Positions 57,082 to 64,000 of a stretch of DNA of 64,000 nucleotides are shown here, one piece after another. Below the pieces are notes generated by a model, which had not been told where the DNA came from, searched no databases, and was given only the letters and a program-made list of their open reading frames with translations. Position numbers and translations under genes: made by a program. The stretch's first letter is position 1, and every line of letters begins with the position of its first letter. The stretch comes from Sphingobacterium allocomposti (GTDB taxonomy: Bacteria; Bacteroidota; Bacteroidia; Sphingobacteriales; Sphingobacteriaceae): assembly GCF_008124885.1 (NCBI RefSeq), contig NZ_VNHX01000016.1:46297-110296 (forward strand). Reading direction: 5' to 3'.

Positions 57082-57680
57082 TATTTGGTAAACTCAGCTA
57101 AAACGTAGTCGATCTGCTTTTCGCCGTCCCAGCTGTTTTTTAGTTTGCCGTCGGGACCGTAGATGTAGTTTGCAGGGAATTGCGCCGGTACGTGGAATTT
57201 TTGGATAAATTCCTGATTTCTGTCGTACAACACTTCCACGTTAGGCTTGTCCACCAGTTCTTTGCCGAAGGTTTCCAAAAAAGAAGCCATCAATGCGGGG
57301 TCGTTCATGGAGACGAAGTAGATATTGACGTTTTTAAGCCGCCCGTAATTTTTAGCCAGCGAGGTCGTTTCGTGCTGGCAATGTCCACAGCTTGGATCAA
57401 ACAATATAAAGACGGTATTTCGGTTAGCCGGAATGTCTGTGTGTGTAAAGCTGATGCCTGATTTTACTTTATAGAAATTGAATGCAGGTATGGTGGCCGC
57501 TGGCTCTTTGGATGTCGCGGGAGCCGCCGCTGGTGTCTGCACCTGTTGCTGATGAGGGTGGGCTGTGTTTGCTTCCTGCTGTGCCGGTTCTTGATGTGTT
57601 GCTTTGCCATCGTTGTTGGACTGGCAGGCGGTCATACCCGTCAATGCGGTAAATAGAAGTCCGCTAAATATATATTTCAT
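57081..57680 (-). CDS. Thioredoxin-like lipoprotein with CGHC motif
   Basis: The protein of about 199 residues starts at ATG 57680 (MKYIFSGLLFTALTG); 57686 is an alternative. The lipobox is GMTAC. A Gln/Ala/Pro-rich linker of about 45 residues follows, and the thioredoxin-fold domain contains FILFDPSCGHCQHETTSL with redox Cys-x-x-Cys, FVSMNDPALMASFLETF and PAQFPANYIYGPDG with the cis-Pro. It is probably a periplasmic disulfide reductase or peroxiredoxin-like protein on the membrane. The stop overlaps the GAPDH start. Confidence 0.85.
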   Translation of the reverse strand: MKYIFSGLLFTALTGMTACQSNNDGKATHQEPAQQEANTAHPHQQQVQTPAAAPATSKEPAATIPAFNFYKVKSGISFTHTDIPANRNTVFILFDPSCGHCQHETTSLAKNYGRLKNVNIYFVSMNDPALMASFLETFGKELVDKPNVEVLYDRNQEFIQKFHVPAQFPANYIYGPDGKLKNSWDGEKQIDYVLAEFTK

Positions 57681-57908
57681 GCTCATGTATTTTTGTGTAT
57701 CAAACTTAGATAAAAATGCTGTATTGTACAATTATAAATCCGTTGCATATAAAAGCATTTTTATCGATCTCCCGGCCATTGAAAAATTTAAAGAGGGAAT
57801 TATAAGGCCGTCAGGTTGTCGTGTATGGCCATACCGGATATGGTAGATGCCAAGCGGTGCAAAGCGTCTTTTGTGGCCGTATGGATACAAGGAAGATTAT
57901 CTTCTATA

Positions 57909-57943
57909 TAAAAAAGGCCTCTGCCTATTTGCAGAAGCCTTTT
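57909..57943 (-). terminator. Terminator of secDF
   Basis: AAAAAGGCCTCTGC and GCAGAAGCCTTTTT form a stem with one mismatch and the loop CTATTT. A and T runs flank both sides, so it can work in both directions. It lies 30 bases beyond the secDF stop. Confidence 0.9.
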
Positions 57944-57972
57944 TATCGGAATCCAAACAATAAATTTCTTCG

Positions 57973-60972
57973 TTATGGCGTGACGACTTTCGGCGTCGCA
58001 GGTTTCTCCTCGGAGATATGTTTGCCCTTTCCTAGATCGTGTACTGCCGGAGCAGCCAAGAAAATAGAAGAGTAGGTCGCAACAACGATACCTGTTAAGA
58101 TTGCAAAAGAGAATCCACGGATAACTTCTCCTCCGAAGATAAATAAAACGACCAAAACGAATATTACGGTTAAGGACGTGATAATGGTACGGCTTAATGT
58201 CGTATTAATGGCGTGGTTGATAATGTCTCCGAATTTTTTACTGTGCGAGCCCGACTTCGAGAGATCCTCGCGGATACGGTCGAAGACAACTACCGTGTCG
58301 TTCACCGAATACCCCAATACGGTCAGAATTGCGGCTACGAAATGCTGGTCAATATCCAGCGAGAATGGCACGATACCATCGAGGATAGAGAACAGACCCA
58401 ATAAGATAATACCATCGTGTATGGTCGCGATTGCGGCTCCGGCTGAATACTGCCATTTGCGGAAACGAACGAGTATATATGCGGCGATAATCAGGATGGA
58501 GAAGATAGCAGACCATACTGCTCTATCTTTGATATCCGTCGCAATACTAGGACCAACTTTCTGTGAAGATAAAATCTCGTATTTGTTTCCGGTAATTTTA
58601 GACAGTCCTTCGTTCAGCTTGGTCAATACTTCGCTGTCTGCCTCATCGCTCGTTTCCTCGATGTGATACGTTGTCGTTACACGAACCTGGTTTTCGCTAC
58701 CGAAGGTCTTCACTTCGGTAGTCGAGTTGAATGTCTGATCCAGGTTTTTACGAACGTCCTCGAGGTTTACCGGTTGGTCGTACCGCACGGTATACGTACG
58801 TCCGCCTTTAAAGTCGACACCCAGCGTAAAGCCTTTTGTAAATATAGAGGCTAAAGAGATAACGATTGCAACAGCTGAGATAATATAGAACAATTTCCGC
58901 TTCTTAATAAACTGGAAGTTGGCGTTCTGTAATGTGTTTGCCGACCACGGGAATGCCACGGATACTTTCATATCCTTGTTAAGCATATATTCGAATATCA
59001 GACGGGAGATAAAGATCGATGTAAATAATGATGTAACGATACCCACCATAAGCGTAGTTGCGAATCCAAGGATAGGTCCGCTACCAAAGAAAAATAGGAC
59101 GAGTCCAACCAAGAACGTCGTAATCTGGGAGTCAAGTATCGACGGCATCGCATGCTTGTAGCCATCTGCAATAGCCTGACGGATGCCCTTTCCTAGGCGG
59201 AGTTCCTCGCGGATACGTTCATAGATAAGTACGTTGGCATCCACCGCAGTACCCATAGTCAATACGATACCAGCGATACCGGGCAGCGTTAATACAGCGT
59301 TCAGGGAGGCTAAGATACCCATCAAGAAGAATACGTTAAACAATACCGCAATATTAGCAGCGATACCTGCGCGGTTGTAGTAGGCGATCATGAATATCAT
59401 TACAACGACGATACCGATAACAGCAGAGTTAATACCGGCATCGATGGCCGCTTGTCCCAAAGAAGGCCCGACAATTGCTTCTTCAACAATTTTCGCCGTT
59501 GTCGGCAGGCGGCCTGCCTTCAAGACGTTGGCAAGGTCTTTTGTATCTTCGATCGTAAAGCTTCCCGAAATCTGCGAGCTACCGTTAGGAATCTCTTCGT
59601 TTACAGAAGGGGCTGAATATACTACGCCATCAAGGACAATAGCGATAGCCTCTCTGTTTTGAGCTGCCTGAGCCGTGATCCTTCTCCATTGACGCGCACC
59701 TTCGGTATTCATGTCCATGGAGACCACGGGACGGTTTTGCTGGTCGAAGTTATCGCGGGCGTCCGTAATTACGTCGCCGGTCATCACTGCTCCAGTTTCC
59801 GTGCCGGATGTTTTTATCGCATATAATGATAGAAAGTTTGGTGATTTTTGTTCCGGTTTAACTGCCCATAGCAATTTTAGGTTTCCGGGGATGGTAGCTT
59901 TAACTTCAGGACGGTTGAGGTATTCATTGACACGTGCTGTATCTTTAAGGTTCGCAATACCTACCATTGGTCCAGGCATTAAGCTCGGCTGTCCGTTTTC
60001 GCCGATGAAGGTCGCAGGGTTTAAAATTGCGAACAAAGGGTTGCTGGCAGCAAGCTCAGAAGACGCTGTTGTCGAATCGGCTTTGTCGTTCTTCGCTGCG
60101 CCCAGATTGGCCAACAGGTTGTCGTCGTCCTTGGTCGTGCTGTCCTGTGCTGTCGAGTCTTTCGCTACAATGGTGTTTGCCGCCGCGTCGGAAGCCTTGA
60201 TGGAAGAAGCGAGTATCTGATTGATGCTTTCCAGCAGTGGATATACCTGGAAATTATCGTGTGTTTCGTAGAACTCCAATTTAGCAGATCCCTGCAGGAG
60301 TTTGCGAACGCGAGCCTCGTCGTTTACCCCCGGAAGCTCGATTAAGATCCGGTTGGTACCTTGCTGTATCTGGATATTCGGAGAAGCTACGCCAAACTTA
60401 TCAATACGTGTACGCAATACCTTATACGAGTTTTGAATGGCATTATCGGCTTCTCTGTTCAGGAAAGTACGGACGTCGTTATCAGAGCTGGTTGCTTTTA
60501 TTAACGCCGAGTTGTCTTTAGAAGCGAAGAAACTGGCCAGTGGTGTGGATGTACCCGAGGCTTTGTATTCGTCGACGAAAAGATCGACAACACCTTTGTT
60601 TTCTGACTTGCTTCTTTGAAGTGCCGTATTTAGGGCATTATTGAACTTATCATCTTTCGGGTTGCCCGCCAGATTTTTGATCAGTTCGTCCAAAGAAATC
60701 TCCATGGTTACATTCATTCCCCCCTTAAGGTCGAGACCCAAAGCCAGTTCATGTGCTTTAGCTTCTCTGTAGGTGAACTTAGCAAGTCCCAGGTTATAAA
60801 CCTCTTCGCCTGCCATGGAGTCTAAATACGCTTTTTCTTTGGCCATATCGCCTTTTGCGTATTCAGCAGCCTCTCGTTCTACTTTTCTTGTAACAAATGT
60901 GAATGATAGGGAATAGAGGCATGCTATTGATACCACTACTACCAAAAATTTAATCAGCCCTTTACTCTGCAT
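57973..60972 (-). CDS. secDF: Protein translocase fusion SecDF
   Basis: The 999-aa protein joins SecD and SecF. The first membrane helix is followed by the large SecD periplasmic region (GLDLKGGMNVTMEISL near residue 80 is the conserved D1 motif, RNILIELPGV marks the later P1 part) and six helices, with the NVLIYERIREELRLGKG motif. SecF has GVDFKGGRTYTVRYDQPV and NDTVVVFDRIREDL. The fusion supports proton-driven protein export with SecYEG. It is monocistronic. Confidence 0.97.
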   Translation of the reverse strand: MQSKGLIKFLVVVVSIACLYSLSFTFVTRKVEREAAEYAKGDMAKEKAYLDSMAGEEVYNLGLAKFTYREAKAHELALGLDLKGGMNVTMEISLDELIKNLAGNPKDDKFNNALNTALQRSKSENKGVVDLFVDEYKASGTSTPLASFFASKDNSALIKATSSDNDVRTFLNREADNAIQNSYKVLRTRIDKFGVASPNIQIQQGTNRILIELPGVNDEARVRKLLQGSAKLEFYETHDNFQVYPLLESINQILASSIKASDAAANTIVAKDSTAQDSTTKDDDNLLANLGAAKNDKADSTTASSELAASNPLFAILNPATFIGENGQPSLMPGPMVGIANLKDTARVNEYLNRPEVKATIPGNLKLLWAVKPEQKSPNFLSLYAIKTSGTETGAVMTGDVITDARDNFDQQNRPVVSMDMNTEGARQWRRITAQAAQNREAIAIVLDGVVYSAPSVNEEIPNGSSQISGSFTIEDTKDLANVLKAGRLPTTAKIVEEAIVGPSLGQAAIDAGINSAVIGIVVVMIFMIAYYNRAGIAANIAVLFNVFFLMGILASLNAVLTLPGIAGIVLTMGTAVDANVLIYERIREELRLGKGIRQAIADGYKHAMPSILDSQITTFLVGLVLFFFGSGPILGFATTLMVGIVTSLFTSIFISRLIFEYMLNKDMKVSVAFPWSANTLQNANFQFIKKRKLFYIISAVAIVISLASIFTKGFTLGVDFKGGRTYTVRYDQPVNLEDVRKNLDQTFNSTTEVKTFGSENQVRVTTTYHIEETSDEADSEVLTKLNEGLSKITGNKYEILSSQKVGPSIATDIKDRAVWSAIFSILIIAAYILVRFRKWQYSAGAAIATIHDGIILLGLFSILDGIVPFSLDIDQHFVAAILTVLGYSVNDTVVVFDRIREDLSKSGSHSKKFGDIINHAINTTLSRTIITSLTVIFVLVVLFIFGGEVIRGFSFAILTGIVVATYSSIFLAAPAVHDLGKGKHISEEKPATPKVVTP

Positions 60973-61055
60973 TGTCTGTATTCGTGTATTTGTTTGATAT
61001 AGTTTATATATTTTTTACTTAACGATTTAGCTTAATACTACTTAGCCAAGAATCG

Positions 61056-61063
61056 CAAAGGTA
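61056..61063 (-). promoter_or_regulatory. Minus-7 element of the secDF promoter
   Basis: TACCTTTG on the minus strand matches TAnnTTTG and leaves a leader of about 80 bases to the ATG at 60972. A perfect TTTG minus-33 element is not present at 19 bases; the sequence there is GTTT. Confidence 0.5.
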
Positions 61064-61315
61064 TAAAAATTTTGTAGAAAGAAAACACAATTCGCTATAT
61101 ATACAAACAAAATTTGCGACGTAGAACGACCGTTGTTAGGATTGCTCTTTTGTGAGGTGAGAGGCTCTTCGGATCAGCTGGAGGGCCGACAGGAATATCC
61201 GCGGACCGCCATTGATGGTTGGCGGTGCACCGCTAGGGCGAGATGCGTATTTTTCTTATGGCTAACATGTTTCGGGCCTGTGACTTACGCGTTTAAGGAA
61301 GACACAGATGTAAAA

Positions 61316-61402
61316 AAACGCGTCATTGCGGGCGGGTGACACACGGAGGTTTGATACCCGTAGTACATTGTGCCGTCTTCTTTCGTTCGCAATGACGCGT
61401 TT
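61316..61402. repeat. Palindromic intergenic repeat element, 87 bp
   Basis: AAACGCGTCATTGCG (61316-61330) and CGCAATGACGCGTTT (61388-61402) are perfect 15-bp inverted repeats separated by 57 bases. The core CGTCATTGCG resembles the block GCGTTATTGCGAGGAGG near 47510. It is likely a dispersed palindromic repeat, and may also act as terminator of the outer-membrane gene, whose stop lies about 40 bases away. Confidence 0.75.
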
Positions 61403-61440
61403 CCGCGTTACCTTTTGCAGCGTCAGCCGCTAAGGTCAGA

Positions 61441-61920
61441 TTAGTTTAACGTAAACTTAAAGCCCAACGAGAAACGCGCGGCTTCAAAGTTGGTATTGTT
61501 TGATAAGTTCCACCAAGGTTTCCAGTCGAAGTGGAAGGCCAATGGCGCTGCTGGAATCTTGTATTCCAAGCCCGCGGCGGGGCGAATAGCGAAGTAGGTG
61601 TCGTCATCGTTTCCACGGTCGACGAAGCTCAACTGAGGCCCCACACCTACATACCAGCCCAACCCGTTTGTTCCGGGAAATTGGCGATTGTACGAGTAAT
61701 CGGCGCCGATTAACACGTGGTTATCGCCGAAAAGCACCTGTGCATTACCGGCGTTGGCGCCACCGAAAGAATGTTTTATCTGTGGTCCGACAAGCGTCTG
61801 CCCATCGCCAAGATCTATGCCCAATCCCAGCGCCGTATTATAAGGTGTCTGGGCGTTAGCTTTTTGAAAACCAACTGTTATAAAAGAAGCAGCTAATAAA
61901 GTTAAAAATACTTTTTTCAT
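61441..61920 (-). CDS. Outer-membrane beta-barrel protein, hypothetical
   Basis: The 159-aa protein has a signal peptide (MKKVFLTLLAASFITVGFQK, cleavage near ANAQ). The mature part alternates hydrophobic and polar residues in beta-strand manner and ends with an aromatic/hydrophobic C-terminal strand (FSLGFKFTLN), as outer-membrane barrels do. Sequence parts such as GLGIDLGDGQTLVGPQIKHSF and GLGWYVGVGPQLSF fit an OmpW-like or small porin fold. The function is unknown. Confidence 0.8.
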   Translation of the reverse strand: MKKVFLTLLAASFITVGFQKANAQTPYNTALGLGIDLGDGQTLVGPQIKHSFGGANAGNAQVLFGDNHVLIGADYSYNRQFPGTNGLGWYVGVGPQLSFVDRGNDDDTYFAIRPAAGLEYKIPAAPLAFHFDWKPWWNLSNNTNFEAARFSLGFKFTLN

Positions 61921-62077
61921 GATATTTTACTTATATAATTTCATAACCCATCGATTTTCGATAAGGTTTTTTTCAACTGTATGCAAATAGTTTGCCAAAA
62001 CGCCAGAGCGGGGCTGTAAAATATTCAGGCGGGGCTTTTTAATCTTAATGTCATCCTTTTACAAAAAAGATTTATAT

Positions 62078-63618
<1,541 letters not shown>

Positions 63619-63711
63619 ACTCCTTAAGTGTAATTAAGTCTTGGATTTAAGCTGATTAATTGTTATTTTGTTTTCAATCGATCAACAAATTATAAATTTA
63701 AACACTTAGTT

Positions 63712-63831
63712 ATGGGTAAAGGTGATAAAAAAACGAAGCGGGGAAAAATTATAATGGGGTCGTTCGGAAAAAAAAGACCAAAAAAAAGAGGCCCTAAGAT
63801 AACCCGGAAAAAAGAAGAAGGCGCTGTCTAA
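63712..63831 (+). CDS. 30S ribosomal protein bTHX
   Basis: The short gene encodes 39 residues, MGKGDKKTKRGKIIMGSFGK and a Lys/Arg-rich end closing with EEGAV. This matches the very small basic protein bTHX (Thx) of the 30S subunit head, found in Thermus and Bacteroidota. It lies 93 bases after guaB. It is too short for a long-frame scan and was found by reading the gap. Confidence 0.9.
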   Translation: MGKGDKKTKRGKIIMGSFGKKRPKKRGPKITRKKEEGAV

Positions 63832-63850
63832 AAAGCCTTTTTTTAAAAAG

Positions 63851-63885
63851 GAATCCCCGATACGTGAAAGTGTCGGGGATTTTTA
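63851..63885 (+). terminator. Terminator after the bTHX gene
   Basis: AATCCCCGA and TCGGGGATT form a 9-bp stem with a 12-base loop, followed by TTTATTG. It ends the guaB-bTHX unit. Confidence 0.9.
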
Positions 63886-63930
63886 TTGTTTGTCCTAAAA
63901 AATGGTTATTTTTAGGTGTACCCAAACAAT

Positions 63931-64000
63931 ATGGCAAACATACTATTCAAAGCATTACCATCCAATAGTCCGAGTCTTTTTCCGGAAGATATTTTTGCAA
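63931..64000 (+). CDS. Possible IS1182-type transposase, N-terminus only (cut by right edge)
   Basis: The ATG at 63931 opens a frame running off the right edge, 23 codons long. The start (MANILFKALPSNSPSLFPED) resembles the N-terminus of IS1182-family transposases, where a short F-K-x-Y/L stretch is followed by a Leu/Phe-Pro-x-x-x motif. With 23 residues the call is tentative; left inverted repeat was not identified. Confidence 0.4.
   Translation, partial: MANILFKALPSNSPSLFPEDIFA

Larger units (their letters stand above)
60973..61440. other. Intergenic region with promoter and inverted repeat element
   Basis: The 468 bases between secDF and the outer-membrane gene contain the secDF promoter and a long inverted repeat at 61316-61402. 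No coding frame is convincing. Confidence 0.6.

Overview
The window is chromosomal DNA of a Bacteroidota bacterium, most likely of the family Sphingobacteriaceae (Parapedobacter/Olivibacter/Sphingobacterium-like). The supporting signs are the bTHX ribosomal protein gene next to guaB, a fused SecDF, promoters of the Bacteroidota type (TTTG, 19 bases, TAnnTTTG upstream of guaB), a FeoB-associated Cys-rich peptide gene, and many genes preceded by A-rich leaders instead of strong Shine-Dalgarno sites. The genus cannot be fixed from the sequence alone. Both window edges cut genes.

Layout. 0-7.7 kb: small stress and housekeeping genes (ferritin-like PA2169-type protein, two oxidoreductase/amidotransferase-like enzymes, GNAT, MscS channel, SRPBCC protein). 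7.7-17.6 kb: a heptose glycoconjugate region. Five tightly spaced or overlapping minus-strand genes (a GT4 glycosyltransferase, a GT4-GmhA fusion, GmhB, bifunctional HldE and a GT9 glycosyltransferase) encode all the steps from sedoheptulose-7-phosphate to ADP-D-glycero-beta-D-manno-heptose together with transferases. Two more GT9 genes lie beside them, one directly downstream of an ECF sigma factor gene. No HldD epimerase is visible. 17.8-35.5 kb: a stress-protection region with an MFS carrier, PncC/CinA-like amidohydrolase, DUF4142, CsbD, topoisomerase IB with a Rho_N-like small protein, trehalose OtsA-OtsB fusion with a GH15 enzyme, a baeRF protein, a YghA-type SDR, another PA2169 protein, a second ECF sigma factor and a cytosolic histidine kinase/LuxR response regulator pair.

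35.6-46.5 kb is mostly ordinary: DinB protein, tRNA-Ser(UGA) with a tandem-duplicated 144-bp unit copied from its 3' end, bestrophin, GH25 lysozyme, thioredoxin, CNNM/CBS protein, a NahK-like kinase with a CBM9-like protein, a PLP enzyme, RluA, a class IV aminotransferase and an amino-acid permease that seems to start at TTG. 46.5-47.8 kb is a gene-free stretch built of dispersed repeats. 47.8-52.4 kb holds iron and metal transport (FeoA, FeoB, Cys-rich peptide, a divergent MarR regulator, a ZIP transporter) and a PAP2 phosphatase. 52.5-64 kb is core metabolism and secretion: phosphohexosamine mutase, RlmF, a TIGR02757 protein, GAPDH with an overlapping thioredoxin-like lipoprotein, SecDF, an outer-membrane barrel, GuaB, bTHX, and the first codons of what may be an IS1182-type transposase at the right edge.

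The most notable items are the heptose module with its GT4-GmhA fusion, the two paralogous ECF sigma factors at either end of the stress-rich region, and the tRNA-associated tandem repeat. All functional calls are from reading motifs by eye; no database search was run.
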